A DNA stretch of 64,000 bases, taken from assembly GCA_036924285.1 (NCBI GenBank), contig JAYKYS010000009.1, positions 14,198,001-14,262,000 on the forward strand, given 5' to 3'. A model generated the notes under the pieces. That model had not been told where the DNA came from, did not search any database, and saw only the letters and a program-made list of their open reading frames with translations. This DNA comes from Asterella californica. Lineage: Eukaryota > Streptophyta > Marchantiopsida > Marchantiales > Aytoniaceae. This document shows, in pieces, positions 9,644 to 21,690 of this stretch. The position numbers and the translations under genes were made by a program. Position 1 is the stretch's first letter; each line of letters opens with the position of its first letter.

Positions 9644-12600
9644 ATGAGCTCGTTCGATGCCCCGGGCGCCCTCATGGCGCTCCCTGCATCTCTCAGAGCT
9701 CCTACTTCGAGTGCAGTACCGATGAGCTACAACGTGAGGCGTGGGAGATCATTCAGTTCTCATTGTAGCTATGTGTGCGTCCCATCTGTGAGAACCACGA
9801 GTCTTTCATGTGCTCAAGCTCCCTCTCGACTTTTGTGGCCTGCAGTTGGTGGGATAAGGTAATACTGAGTTAAGAATTGTGATATTTTGTGTGTTCTTCA
9901 GTTCTTGTGCTCGATTTTGAACTGTGGGATACAGCGAAATTGGCGAAGCTCCACATGGATCGCCTTGCAATTGGGTGCATTGCCCGTTCGATGCCGTGTA
10001 TGACAGGGTTGAAATCTTTCGGGCTGTGTATCTCCTGAGAACTGGACTCTCGCTTGCTAGTTTACTGAGTAGCCACTATTCTCGCAAATTGGGCTGTACT
10101 TTTCTTATGAGGAATGTAGAGGTTTTTAGGAGGATAGATTGAGGAAAGTACGCCGGAAGAGAAACAATTCTACTTGTACCAGTTCAATGCAACGACACTC
10201 TGTAAGAAAGGAGATAAGATTCCGCGAAAATGAATGTTGATGCTTCGTAAAGAGCGCTTTTGATGACTAGAATGCAGTACGGTGAACGAGGATACTGAGA
10301 TGGTGCTGAAAAAGAACAGGAGACCATAACTGTTCGACCATTGACTTTTGGGCTTTTGGATTTAGGTCCCGAAGGGCAGCTGGCGTCAAAGATCAGGGGG
10401 CACTATGCAGTCTGGAAGCAACTTCTGGAGGTGTACAGCCCAGCAGCACCAGCAACGAACAGGGCCCATTTCTTAAATGGATTCTGATGGCCGCAGGTGT
10501 GGTTGCTGTAGGTGTTGCAATTTATCTGAAGATGAAACCTGAAACTCTTGCTAGCGTCATGACAGAGCGGGGTCCAGCATTGCAGGCAAATCCGGAGGCT
10601 GCTTCTACTTTCAATATCAAACTGCCTGGAATCAGTCTATCTCTTGGAGAGAGAACTCCGGGGTAACTTTATCTTTTGTGCTGGGGTTGGCCGTCTTCAA
10701 GCTTCAAACATATGCTGCAACTCAGATTAATAAATCTTGACTATTTCTCTAAGTCGATTAGGATTTCCAACTTTTGCAGTATCAGTGAACTTTGGAGCCT
10801 TGAAGCCTTGAAGTTTGCAGTATCAACTCTTGGTCTGGAGTTCTAATATTCTCCTGGAAACTTCTTTAACACATCGTGTAAATCTAATTTAAGACTTCTA
10901 TCTCTGTTGCTTGATTCCACAGAAAACTCTCGGGTAATTTCACTTGGTACTCGGCTGGCCGTCTAAAAAGCTTGAACTTTTATTGCAACTCAGATGAATT
11001 AACTAAGGCTATCACTCTCAGAGTAGGTTAGGCAGTCCAGTTGTTACCAGTCTCTTTCTCGGTGAAACGGAAGCCTTGGAGTTTGACCATCACCTTGTCT
11101 GGAGGTTTAAGGGAACATCTACGATGCAAATCTCAGTTCTTAACTTGTTCCATTGTTGCTTGATCTACAGTTGGATCTATTTCATACTTCTGATGGCGGC
11201 AGGATTTGGACTCTTTGTGAGTGAAGAGGCCTTGAATGTTTGGGTGCGTGCTTCAGACTGGTACTTTACCCGTCCTCACTTTGTCGACATTCACAGTTAC
11301 CCAGACACGTACTGTCATAAGGATAGTCAAATGCACGGAACGGGATTATCTCAGACGGAACTTCTCGACTCTACAAAGTGAACGTTTTGCATGTAGGAGC
11401 AACTATATTGAATTCAACACGTCCCTAGTCACCTGCGTGGAACTTAGAATAGGAGGGCAATATGTTTGAATTCTAATCTGACATCTCAGATAAAGGGATG
11501 TTGTCTTTTACCCAGTGGATGAAGCTGACTCTGTGGATGATAAACACGTTTCACGCTTACGCAGGTTGGAGCATCACTCGCCCGTTCCTTGAGTTATGGC
11601 TCTCGAGAAGCCTTCTTGTCCTCGTTGTCAATAAGTGCTCCTTACATAATCTCGACCGTGATGTGGGTGTACTGGTACGTGAACCGAACTAAGTGTATAC
11701 CAATTGATTATTTTCCCAGTGTTCATCTGTTTGCGAGGTGTACCGGCCGTACCTTCGAGCAGTCAACTTGCGTACAAAATGTGGAACTCATCGCCGCTGA
11801 TGGCATATCGTCCTGCTTTTTCTGCAGGGGAGTTTGCATTAGTGACATGGTTCCCTTTTATGCTGGGAAACTTGCCTCAAAGACAGGAGATCAGATTCGA
11901 GAAAAGGTCGGTTTTAACATACATAGAATTACAGTTCTTTCGCAGTTCTTTTGACAAGTCACATTCTCGTTAAAGCTAGCGACGTCCGTGTTGGGAATAG
12001 GGACACAAGTAGGACCACAGTATGACTCTTGTCCACCTTCCATTATGTGCCAGACAAACAAGTGAAGGAGACGATGAACCATAGTGTACCAATGTCTAAG
12101 GAACATAAGAGAAAGGGAGGACAGATACAGTCATATCAAGACACGCTTGAATGAATACTAATGTGCTAGTCAAAGTGCAGCTCACGCCCAGCGTGTCATA
12201 AGTGGTAGAGCATCGAGAGTCCTCATGCTGTAGTGGGTCTTTGAGCAGAATGGTGACTCATTCCCCGTCCATTCCTGTTGAACAATCTTCGTCTAACACC
12301 AGTTATTAAACTGGTTTTATCTGGACAATATCATGTGGCGTAGCTTCGGGTGGACAAGGAAAAGTATGCGCAAGTAACAGCCACTGTACAGCGTTACGGA
12401 AATCTGATCGGCTTTGGTCTGCTCACGCACTCTCAGACTCCTGTATTTCTGTCAGAACCTCGTAGTAGCTTTGATTCATCTTTCAGCCGTATTTGATTAA
12501 ATGAAACTTCTTAACAAATTTTCTGCTTGCAATGCAGTTGAACGGTTTTCTGTTGGTGTTCGCAATCCAACAGCCTTTCTAGCTGGTGCTGCAGTAAGTG

Positions 12601-13246
12601 CTTTCGTACCTCTAAGCTGTTATGGAAGTTTACTCTCGGAAAAAAACCAAGGGAGCTTTTAGGTTCTGAATTATTAACGGATCCAAAATAGAGTGGGTTT
12701 TCATAGAAAACCCACTCCATTTTCAGTGCGTAGGATTCATTCTTGTGATCATGATGAGCATAAGTGGTTTCGACGCAGGGTATTTCGCCCATCAAGTTTT
12801 TCATGGGAGTCTGCTGTGGAGGTCTCCTAACGTTCCCCATCCAGGTCCTTATTTCTTACCCCTTGTTCGATCCCAAGCTGACATGACTAAAATTTTGTTC
12901 TTATGCAACTACGAGGTTGGTCTCAAGACGTTTGGAACGTGTCCTTGTTGATGCTTTTCTTCCACTATGGCCGCAGATGAGTATAGGATTTGCTCTCCGT
13001 GAAAACCCTGTCGCGGCCTTGGCGGGAGTTGCAGCCGTGGTGGTAAGCTCTATCACCTTAAGTACTTCTGGCCTGTTCTAATGGATCCTTCTTGAGAAGA
13101 ATGAGGTACTATTATGCACGTAAAGCTGCACCCTAAGTGTTGTGTTTGCTTATCTGCAGAGTGCATGGACAGTCTTTCCGTATGCAGCAGCCGGCATTGC
13201 GTCCTTATACTATTTCTTGACGAGAAGCAGCAAGAATTCTACTTAA
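9644..13246 (+). CDS. DedA / SNARE-associated Golgi family membrane protein, probably plastid
   Basis: Ten exons: 9644-9858, 10366-10662, 11171-11243, 11565-11674, 11828-11906, 12344-12416, 12538-12593, 12779-12844, 12977-13042 and 13160-13246. All phases match; product 373 aa. Residues 1-70 are rich in Ser/Ala/Arg and poor in acidic residues, like a chloroplast transit peptide. A membrane segment follows at about 107-126, another at about 171-190, and several in the C-terminal half. The family core (PF09335 type) is seen as WGVCISDMVPFYAGK, RYGNLIGFVERFSVGVRNPT and GVCCGGLLTFPIQ. DedA/SNARE-associated Golgi proteins are polytopic membrane proteins linked to lipid scrambling or transport and membrane homeostasis. 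A plastid site is inferred from the N-terminus only. The intron after exon 2 carries an internal tandem duplication (see separate entry). Confidence 0.88.
10645..11170 (+). repeat. Tandem duplication of exon 2 tail plus intron
   Basis: The end of exon 2 and its intron (about 10650-10920) recur immediately afterwards (about 10921-11170). Shared landmarks are AGA(G/A)AACTC...GGGTAA, GGCTGGCCGTCT-like, GCAACTCAGAT(T/G)AAT, GAAGCCTTG(A/G)AGTTTG, a GTCTGGAG block, and a closing GTTGCTTGAT...ACAG. The first copy's acceptor-like CCACAG is followed by a decayed 3' piece of exon 2, and the second copy's CTACAG is the acceptor that keeps the frame. Confidence 0.7.
12685..12723. repeat. Palindrome in DedA-like gene intron
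   Basis: 18-base arms (12685-12702 and 12706-12723) with one mismatch around a 3-base centre, lying in the intron 12594-12778. The arm sequence is not shared with the other palindromes in the window. Confidence 0.8.
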
Positions 13247-13689
13247 GAATTGTACTTAGTAACAATACGTGATCTACCTCGTTCACAACGCACATTGTGT
13301 TGGAGTTGTAATGCTATATTCGCATTCTCATATTTGATTTGCTTGTAGTCTTGTTTACTGTTCACGGTTTTGTTAGAAGCTTTGTACAATTTTTGAGGAT
13401 CTTGTGGTGTAGGATTAGGTTACGGTCTCAGAGGTGGCAAGATTTTGCCTTAATTTTGCACAGGAGTAGCTTTGCCATCTCGTTAGTCTGTACTCATGAG
13501 TCATGACTCCTTTCCACCATAAGCAGTCCGTTCATTTCCAACGTGCAAAATGGAATTACTAACGTGCATGAAGTGATTTTATCAACAACAAGCAGATAAC
13601 AACAAGCAGCAAGGAATATTGATATCACATTGATGGTACTGCACAGGTAAGTTCCAAATAAACAGCGACTTGTATACTCCGAAGTCGTG
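13247..13689. other. 3' flank of the DedA-like gene
   Basis: Probable 3' UTR and downstream sequence. T-rich stretches are present; no coding signal or repeat seen. Confidence 0.4.
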
Positions 13690-14022
13690 AATCATGTTGA
13701 CAGGGTTTGTAGGGGTAGCATATTCAAGCGAACTTACAATTCGCATGAGCGTTGGCTTACATCTACATTTTATATTGCGGGAGTAACGCAGAAGCTTCTG
13801 ATTTGAGGCATGGTTGTTTGTGCGAGAGTTGAGACAAATTTGTTGCACTAAGGAAAATCATGTTGACAGGGTTTGTAGGGGTAGCATATTCAAGCGAACT
13901 TACAATTCGCATGAGACGTTGGCTTACATCTACATTTTATATTGCGGGAGTAACGCAGAAGCTTCTGATTTGAGGCATGGTTGTTTGTGCGAGAGTTGAG
14001 ACAAATTTGTTGCACTAAGGAA
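13690..14022 (+). repeat. Two-copy tandem direct repeat, about 166 bp
   Basis: Copies 13690-13855 and 13856-14022 are almost identical; the second has one extra base (GAGACGTTGG against GAGCGTTGG). The high identity marks a recent duplication. No open frame runs through both copies in a meaningful way. Confidence 0.92.
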
Positions 14023-14475
14023 TTCATGTCGGATTGTGTGATACTTACGAAGTTGTATTGGTAGTTTTGTGTTTGAGGTTGTGATAGGAGTTTGTGTCTT
14101 CAAGGAATGAGAAGGCATAGAACGAGATCTGTCATTATTTTGTTAGTTGTTTGTACAAAAAGAAAGGGCAAGGAAGAAGATCGCAGCTTTTCTTAATTGT
14201 CTAAAAATCCCAAAGAAAAATGTTCTAATGCAGATGGTAAGAAGGGGGTTAAACTATATATGGGGGCTTTTCTGGTATAACTTACAAGGAAGTGTCCCTT
14301 GGTCTCACATGATGACTACATTGGGAGGAGAAGGGAAAAGCCCTTTCTTTTCGTGTACGGTAGCTACGTTTAAACTTTCTCATTCAATCAATATTGTGGT
14401 AATTAATTATTCTATGAGTTTTAGTTTAAACAAAAGATATTTAATCTTAGGGGTAAAATTTTAATGGGTATGCTT
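14023..14475. other. Intergenic, AT-rich
   Basis: No gene or known repeat recognised. An open frame at 14147-14464 (plus) has no family features and biased composition. Confidence 0.35.
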
Positions 14476-14750
14476 GTACATCATCTCTTGAATTGAACAA
14501 TATTGCATTGTTATTGTTTTGAAAATATTTTATTTTTTATTAAAATGATATTTGATAACAATATGTTTAACTCATGTCTTGAATTGAACAATATTGCATC
14601 GCAATTGTCTTGGACACAAATTTTTTTGTAAAATGATATTTGATAATAATATGTTTAGTTCATGTCTTGAATTGAACAATATTGTATCGCAATTGCCTTG
14701 GATACAATTCTTTTTAGCAAAATGATATGTGATAACAATGTCTAGTTCTG
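14476..14750 (+). repeat. Three-copy tandem repeat, about 90 bp unit
   Basis: Three diverged units start near 14479, 14573 and 14661. Each begins with CTTGAATTGAACAATATTG, followed by a T-rich middle and AAAATGATAT(T/G)TGATAA. It is AT-rich and non-coding. Confidence 0.8.
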
Positions 14751-15179
14751 TTGTGAAATTTGGTGGTATCCACCAAGGTGATATAACATCGTTGTTTGAT
14801 AAATCAAAGCCAGACAATATTTGTCATACTTAAATTGCGTCTGATGCATACTAATATTGCGATGTATTTGACAACGATACTTGATAGAATTATTGATTTT
14901 TGTCGTTTGGACGATGATCTAACTGCTTCTTTTATTTAAATAAATCAATTATTTGATATAATTATTTACATTAAGTCGTTGTCACAGTGGTTGAGGTCAA
15001 GATTAGACATGTGTTGTGACAACACATTGATTGTGTAGCTCAGTTCAAGACGGTGCAAACGACGATCCAAATGATAGATCCAACTGTGCTTTGATAAGGA
15101 TAGACGGTACACTTGGTCTTTTCTTTTTTTATGATGAGACTCACTCCTCTTAAATTTTGGAGTTTGACTTTATTTGATG
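14751..15179. other. Spacer between tandem repeat and copia remnant
   Basis: No supported feature. It may include the decayed 3' end of the minus-strand copia element (RNase H and LTR), which I cannot recognise. Confidence 0.3.
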
Positions 15180-16215
15180 AATCTCAATAATTCCTCACTA
15201 CTATTGGCAATGATTGTATCGTCAATGTAAAGAATCAAAATAACAAATTGATGGCATCAATACAAGTAGTAGATGTTCTTATCGATTATTGACTTAGAGA
15301 ATCAAGAGATAAAAAAAAACCATCAATTATAATATATCATTTATGTGAAGATTGCTTGAGATAGTAAATTGTGGACGCACCACAATTGCATCACCAGATT
15401 TGTCTTTCTCGTGATGTGATTACTCCATAGAGTATGAACATATATATTTCTTAGATAAGTGTGTCATCTAGAAAAGCCATTTTGACATCCATCTGATGTA
15501 CATGGAGATCATACTTGATGATTATAGATTGAACACGTAGCATTGAAGAGAATGTATCTGTGTAGACGAGTCCTTATATTTATGAAAAGCTTCGTGCCAC
15601 TTGTGTTGAAGCGCTAGATTGGACCATCTGAGTTGAGCTCAAACTTGAATGTCCACTTACATATGAGGGGTCAACGTCCTTGTGATAGGTCAAGTGCCGT
15701 TAACATCATGTGACTTTGTTGCCATCATTATGGCTTTGCCCGAAAATGATTTAGACATATTGACGACAAAGAGCATAGTTCGGACTGCATTAAGCAAGAT
15801 TGGGTTCTTACTCTCAACGACGCCGTTTTATTGCGGAGTATCGAGAACAATTGGCTCTATCGTTTGACATAACGATGAAATTTTTTGAGAGCAATAAAGC
15901 AATCACTCTTATAGTGTAAGAGGCAAGCAACAATGTACTTGGAATAATCGTAGATGAATGTCAAGAAGTACTCATACCTTGATAATATGTCAGATGAGAT
16001 CTGGTCGCAAATGTCTGAGTGAACTAGCTCAAGAGGCTCAATGGCTCGAGTTATCGGTGCAGGTGATAGTTTGGTACGAGCTTGTTTGTCATGATGAGAT
16101 CTGACGCAATAGTGATCTTGAACTGTCCGCATGCCGAGATCGAAGAATTGCAGTAGAGTCGATCTAGACGTCGCATGTTGATGTGATCGATGCGATAAAA
16201 TTGAGAAGTGATCGT
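15180..16215 (-). mobile_element. Ty1/copia retrotransposon remnant (pol)
   Basis: Read on the minus strand, the order is pre-integrase HINMRRLDRL (about 16165-16195), integrase core (15857-16132) with ELVHSDIC and YFLTFIYDYSKY, integrase C-part NAVRT-like with KSFSGKA (about 15700-15810), and reverse transcriptase with HQMDVKMAFLDD (about 15470-15510) and LYIDDTIIA (about 15215-15245). This is the copia order (integrase before RT). Many stops and frameshifts make it non-functional. LTRs were not found. Confidence 0.85.
15857..16132 (-). pseudogene. Copia integrase core fragment
   Basis: An open stretch of 91 codons. It shows the zinc-binding HH...C tail region followed by a basic segment, PLELVHSDIC with the first catalytic aspartate, and YEYFLTFIYDYSKYIVACLL with the second. 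The third catalytic residue lies in decayed sequence further on. Integrase inserts the cDNA copy into the genome; this copy is dead. Confidence 0.8.
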
Positions 16216-17241
16216 CAAGAGTATCATCGATGGAAAAGAGCCAAAGCTAGAATCATCAGAGAGAATATTGGCATAATTGTCATCAAGAAATACAAGACGA
16301 AACCGTGATGAGAAGAAGACGGGTCGTGACTATAGTCGTGATCACGATCATGGTCATGATGAAAGTCAATTGAACGATGTAGAAAGGACGACGAGGAGGA
16401 GTGAGAGGAGGAATCTCGAGGACCAAGTCTTCGAGGATGTATCTCCATCCGTGGAGATGATGACTGTCGATCACAATCATGAAAGGGTTCCCTTATTCGT
16501 CACATGGACGATGTGTCACATGTCCTCCAACGATGGAGGGCGTATGAGCTTGAGACATGAGCTCGCAAGATGTACGGATCCACGAGGTCCAACCGAACCC
16601 ACGCTTCCAAGTTTCATGATCAAGCTCTTACTAAGTAGGTTACAAAATTCATAACGCTAACCTGGAGCTCCAACACTTAGCATTTTTTCGAGGAACCATG
16701 GTCTAGTGCTCGTCTACACCAGACTCACGTCCCGTTCCGCTAGGAGTCATGTCTGGACGTACATCTCGAACTTGCATTTTGGTTTGTTTTCAGACTTGCC
16801 TTCTTAAGTCAACGTTCGTTTGGAGTCTATTGTAGGCAGTAAAGTTGAATAGATGAATTGACTTAGAGCCATGTTAGTGGAAGTAGTCTTGGATAGCCAA
16901 CGGAGAAATAGATGTTAGCTTATCAAGGAGTCTAATAGGTATATACTCTTCGGAGATCTCGTATGATCAAATGATCCGAGAGTCTCAAATATTCGCGTAA
17001 TACAAACACTCGTAAGGACAATTCATTCAGATAGAACGGTTAAAAAAATGTTAATCGACTATCCAAGATGATTGTACAAATGACTTGTATATTGGTTAGT
17101 TGGTATAAAATAATTAGAGATAGTTCACAGTTTGAGTCTAACGGTTTGCAGTGGGTATGGTGCCCACAGTCTGCAAATTTTAGGATTTTTTCAAATTTTA
17201 TAAGTTAACGTCGTGTATATATAATTGAATTAATCATATTA
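16216..17241. other. Decayed sequence upstream of the copia remnant
   Basis: This is where copia gag and protease should lie on the minus strand, but no zinc knuckle or protease motif is visible. A His/Asp-rich run (about 16310-16370) is low complexity. No supported gene. Confidence 0.35.
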
Positions 17242-17282
17242 CTTAAGTTTACCCCCTGCTTAGCAGGAAAATGAACTTAAGA
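17242..17282. repeat. Hairpin resembling the short hairpin-element core
   Basis: AT-rich arms (ACTTAAGTT and AACTTAAG) flank a C-rich then G-rich core, like the conserved hairpins at 35.4, 49.9, 50.7 and 59.7 kb. Assignment to that family is tentative because the body module was not found. Confidence 0.4.
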
Positions 17283-20100
17283 CTGATTTTTGGGAAGAAC
17301 CCGACTTCTTTCAGAAGCTAGAAACCGGAAGACGGGCATCTTCCTAGAAAATGTCTTTTGGAAAATGGAATCTAGAAGATATATTGAGAAGTCTTCTAGG
17401 GAGGACCGTGACTGTAACTGCGAGAGATACCAACTTAGCACCAACTGATGACATAGTATGTGTTTGGTGGACCTAAAGGACAGCCACCGAAGCAGTAGGT
17501 AGGACCAGGGCTGACATAGCACTTACCTAAAATGCGGATAGCTGGAGAGTAGACAAGAAAACTACCAAATCAGAGAAGAGACGCGAAAGCGCTATGTCTT
17601 TTGTTCTTTTTCCCTACTCGAGGAAGACATCAGAGGTGCGCGCAAAGAAATTGCAGTGAAGGATTGTGAGGACGATCGTCTTACAGCAGGAAGAGAGCTC
17701 GAAGTAGAAGCAGATATAATTTCTCAAGGATCGTAAGAATTAGAACTCTAGAATCGAAGATGGAGCTTCATGCTTCAAACAACAAAGCTGGAAGTATAAC
17801 GGCGAAGGCGTCTTCTTAGCAAAGAGAAGTCGCTCGTGAGTTGACACCAGTCGAAGCACTCAGATCAAAACATGCGTAGGAGACATTTGGAGATCAAGAA
17901 GAAGCGCAACACATTCTGCCAGCACATTCTGATGTTCTTCTCGCTTTTTTTTTTCCTATCGCCTTATCTCTTTTTTGTTCTTATGATTCCTTCTTCCTCG
18001 ATTGCTTGCAGGAAGCTTAACTACTCCCTTCTTCTTTTTAGGAATTTCTCCTGAGTGGATTGCAGACGGAAGCGCTATCCAATTTTTGACAGCCTTCTTC
18101 TGAATCTCACTTTCCAAAATTGAATTTGATCTTTTCTTTTTGTTTCAAAAACTCTTTGCTTCTGTCCACCCGCTTCTCTACCCCATTGTGCTTTTGTCCT
18201 CAGAGAGAAGAATTGTTTCAAGTCTGGACATTTCCAAAAGTTGAATTTTGAATTCACATCAAGTAATATGGATCTGATTTGATTTGAATTGCGAGAATCT
18301 TGATGTGAATCCAGAGTGGAATTGTGAGTTGGTAATTTTTTCGAGAAGTATGAACTTAGAATCAGGTCCTGTCTTCTCAAATCCACATCTTCCTAGAAAG
18401 CTATAAGACTAAAAGGGCTGGCAAAATGCGCAAAAAAGATGTGAGGATCCTCCACGGGTCTCTTCTATCTTACCCATAGCAGCATGTTCCTTCTTTTTCC
18501 AACCTTAGATGAGAGTTGTGAGAGTCTTGTTGATAAAATCTGAAGAGCAATGTCAGGGTCATGTCGTCCAATTACGCACAACAAGCTTCTTCTGAGAGTG
18601 TATGCGAGGTGAAGAGAGTGCGAGTGTTTAATGTGTCGTGAGGATAGAATTGAGTGTAGGAATCCAGAAGACATATGAGTCCAGTGATAAGAAGCCTAGA
18701 TGCAAGAAGTCTTCTGAAGACATCAATTACCACTAAGCTTTCTAGGAAGTCTTCTTGGAGGTCACTATCATCGCAGGAGCCCTCAAACTTCTTTTGATCG
18801 TTTCGTAGGACTCTCTTCTCAAGTACCTCTTCCTCTTCTGCTAGGAAGTAGGATGAATTGCAAGGTGGATGGTCTTCTTAAGAATCCATGTTATGCCTTG
18901 CTTAGTTTGAATTGCGGTAGATATAGATCAGAAGACGTGACGCAATCAAGAAGTTCTCTTAGAATTCTTGAAGACGGAATAGATGTCTTCTGGAAGACTG
19001 AACTCGTCTTCTGAGAGTGAAAACTGAAACTGTGAGGGCATGGTAAGGATTGAGCCTTAGGATCATAGCAAACAGGTGCTGTATAGTGTATCGGAAGCTT
19101 CGGAATGATCCTTATGCATCCTCGAGGTCTTGCGTTATCTCAAGCAGAGCTGAGTGCGGTCAAACTCTTCATCAAGGAGTTGAGCTTCGACTTCTTCACT
19201 TGGAATTGGAATCTCACCGACCAGAGTCTGCTAGAAGAGGTCTGGATAGCTCTATCTCTCCAAAACCATGTACATGTCAAGGCAAGAGTGACTAGAGGAA
19301 GACCAACACTATGGACGATGGCGTGGTGGAGGAGAGCATTCCATCGACCCGAATCCGAGAATAGAGGTTCCTCTCATCATTTCAAGGAAATGACATGTAC
19401 CTTACTTATCTCTTCTTGGAAGATAGACAAGGAAGGAATGGTTGGAAGGTGGAAGCCTATCAGGAGCCGAAGAAGTGACTTCTGGGGAAGCTTTATCTTC
19501 ATCTTTTTCCCAAGGGGAAAGCTCAAAAGATCAGATACCTAGGAGATCATGATGGATTCCTATAAGCTGTCTGGGCAAGAGAAGTCGTCAATTGGAGCAC
19601 TTTCTTTCATGCATATGTACATACAAAGTTATCTTATTTGGGCACCCTAGCAGGAGAGCATCTCACCTCCTTCTTCTGCTATATGTATGTGTCTAAAGAG
19701 GACTTGAAGGAGGCTCAGTTGGTCAAGTATGGACATGTGACACAAAAGGAGTGAAAGAGGAGACGTTAGAGGAGAAAGACCTGATGGGTACTGTGTCTTC
19801 TCCTCCAAATTCAGTGCCTAAGGGAGGACCAAGCACAACCTCGAAGAAGATCATCAGTCAAACAGATGATTCCAGTGACACAAAAGACGCGTCGTCATCG
19901 AGGAGGTTGAGACCTAAGAGTTCCTAGGACAAGCACTTCTTATCTCACCATCCACTCCGGATCTGAGTCATAGTCTCAGGAAGACACCCTCGACACTAGG
20001 ACCACCAGGAAATCAGTTCTTACGACCCAGGGAGTCTTCCTAAGACTCCAGAAGACAGAAACTGGGTAGATGTCCCAACTACGGCAGGTAACTATGCAGA
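17283..20100 (+). mobile_element. Probable retroelement gag-like region, decayed
   Basis: No intact gene. GAAGTCTTCT-like and AGAAGAC motifs recur through 17290-20060, giving the region its own composition. An open frame at 19105-19542 and the stretch 19560-19740 (with VNWSTFFHAYVHTK and LAGEHLTSFFCYMYV read in frame) look like the gag-like domain of bryophyte retroelements that I recall, but I cannot name it precisely. It is followed by the gypsy RNase H fragment at 20150, so it may be the 5' part of the same element with protease and RT deleted. Confidence 0.45.
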
Positions 20101-20149
20101 GAAAAGAGGTAGAACATTAGGAAGACAAGCAACATGTCTCTGCTATGAT

Positions 20150-20425
20150 CAAATCCATTTTGTCAAAGACATTAGTTTTGAAGCTACCAAAGTTTGACAA
20201 ACCATTCGAGGTGCACACAGACGTGAGCGACTATGCGATTGACGGACTATTGGTGCAGGATGGAAAGCTTGCAGCATACGAAAGCAAGAAATTATCTAGG
20301 ACGGAGAGTTGATGATTGACTCACAAGAAAGAACTGTTTGTGGTGATTCATTGCTTGAGGAAATGACGGCATTACTTAAGACTTCATAAAATCCAAGTCT
20401 TCATCTCGCGTCATAGAGAGTTTGA
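20150..20425 (+). pseudogene. Ty3/gypsy RNase H fragment
   Basis: The frame reads KFDKPFEVHTDVSDYAIDGLL, then KLAAYESKKLSRTE, then a stop and KKELFVVIHCLRK. This is the start of a gypsy RNase H, with the first catalytic aspartate in HTD. The RT that should precede it is absent and integrase does not follow. The sequence passes directly into non-LTR element sequence at about 20430. Confidence 0.8.
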
Positions 20426-20429
20426 TAAG

Positions 20430-21690
20430 ATGATCATGAGAGTGTTTGGCGACATAAGACCGTGGATCTTTGATTGTGTGGTAGGACCTCTCGTACGTAG
20501 GCAGACATCTTTGTCGATATCATGTGACGGGGTGGGCTTATGATCCATGGAGGAGACTGCTCCGACTGTCCTTCTGGATAGTTGGACCCTCTCAGCACCT
20601 TGGCTCTGTTGTCGTTTTCTCGTGCGAGATAGACCTATTCTAAAGAGCTATGTGACAGAGCTGGAGGATGATTCTTATCCACTACAGATGTATCTCTATG
20701 TGACAAGAGATCGTTTGACTCTTGAGGCACGTGAGGCACACCTTCGATTCGACACCCTAGCTATAGATGGATCTCACGGACTACAGTCCTCTCTAACGGG
20801 ACACCACTTCTAGCAGGTTCTCCATGCGCTCTTAATGGATCCTTCCATCTCACGGGATACTAGAGCTTGTTCGGAAAAGGGCGCAGGCTCTTGACTCATA
20901 GCTCGACCTTGCATTAGAGCGTTTTGACTCGCACCCACTATCTTCTCTATAACGATGAGGTTCTGCCTAGGCTTGGTCCAGCCTGTTGCTTCGGCACTGT
21001 CCATCTGTGAGTGCGGTGTCTCGCTCGAAACCTCGGATCGTCACCTTGCTCGTTGTCCTCACGGTGGAAAGCGGATAGCTACCCACGATGTCATCAAAGA
21101 CGTCGTGTTTGTCTTAGCACGGGAGAACGATCACATGACGTGGAGAGAGCTTGGTATGTCTTTCAGACGGAAGGTGCAGTGATAGCTGACTTGTACATGA
21201 TGAGAGAGGATCATGTCTCAGTGGCAGATGTGGTTGTCATGGATCCGACACGAGGTTCAGTGGTGACACAGGTGATCAATCATCTCCTAGGATGGGCTGC
21301 AGGCGTGGCGGCAGCAGCGAAGGTGACCAAGTATAGGAGTATGCATGTGAGACCTCGCTTCATCCCTTTAGCCTTGGAGATATACGGATCGACAGCTTCG
21401 GAGTTTATCGTCTTTCTTCGAGATTGTGTCAGAGCCTACCATGAGAGACGTCAGGAGTTATCACTTTCTCTTTCGTTTCGCACTATGTTTTTTAGACAGC
21501 GAGTTTTCATTGCTCTACATAGAGCTTTAGCAGGCGCGGTCCACATGAGGACAATCGCAGTAGGCGATGCTACTTCATGTGCACATGTTGTTTGCAGAAG
21601 TATTGATATTCCGATGTCCGGCATTCTAGATGCGATAGACGATCTTAGAGCTACTGATAGCAGGGTTTAGCCCCGTTGTTCTTCCCTTCG
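20430..21690 (+). mobile_element. R2-like non-LTR element, 3' part with endonuclease
   Basis: This is the C-terminal half of the same lineage as 1290-3140. It begins in the post-RT region (about 20430-20560: GPLVRRQTSLSIS, GVGLMIHGG), passes through decayed sequence, and ends with a zinc-binding C-x-C...H...C module and a restriction-like endonuclease region (20955-21670). A frameshift near 21180 splits the endonuclease region. A GC-richer tail at 21670-21890 may be the element's 3' UTR. Confidence 0.72.
20955..21670 (+). pseudogene. Zinc knuckle plus restriction-like endonuclease domain
   Basis: The first frame (to 21182) holds CECGVSLETSDRHLARCPHGG, split here as CECG...RHLARC, followed by GGKRIATHDVIKDV. 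A frameshift leads into a second frame (to 21670) with IADLYM, VADVVVMDP, then WAAGVAAAAKVTKY and FIPLALEIYG. This is the order C-x-C, H-x4-C, nuclease core and helical end known from R2-like elements, where the nuclease nicks the target to prime reverse transcription. Catalytic residues are partly degenerate, so activity is unlikely. Confidence 0.7.
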
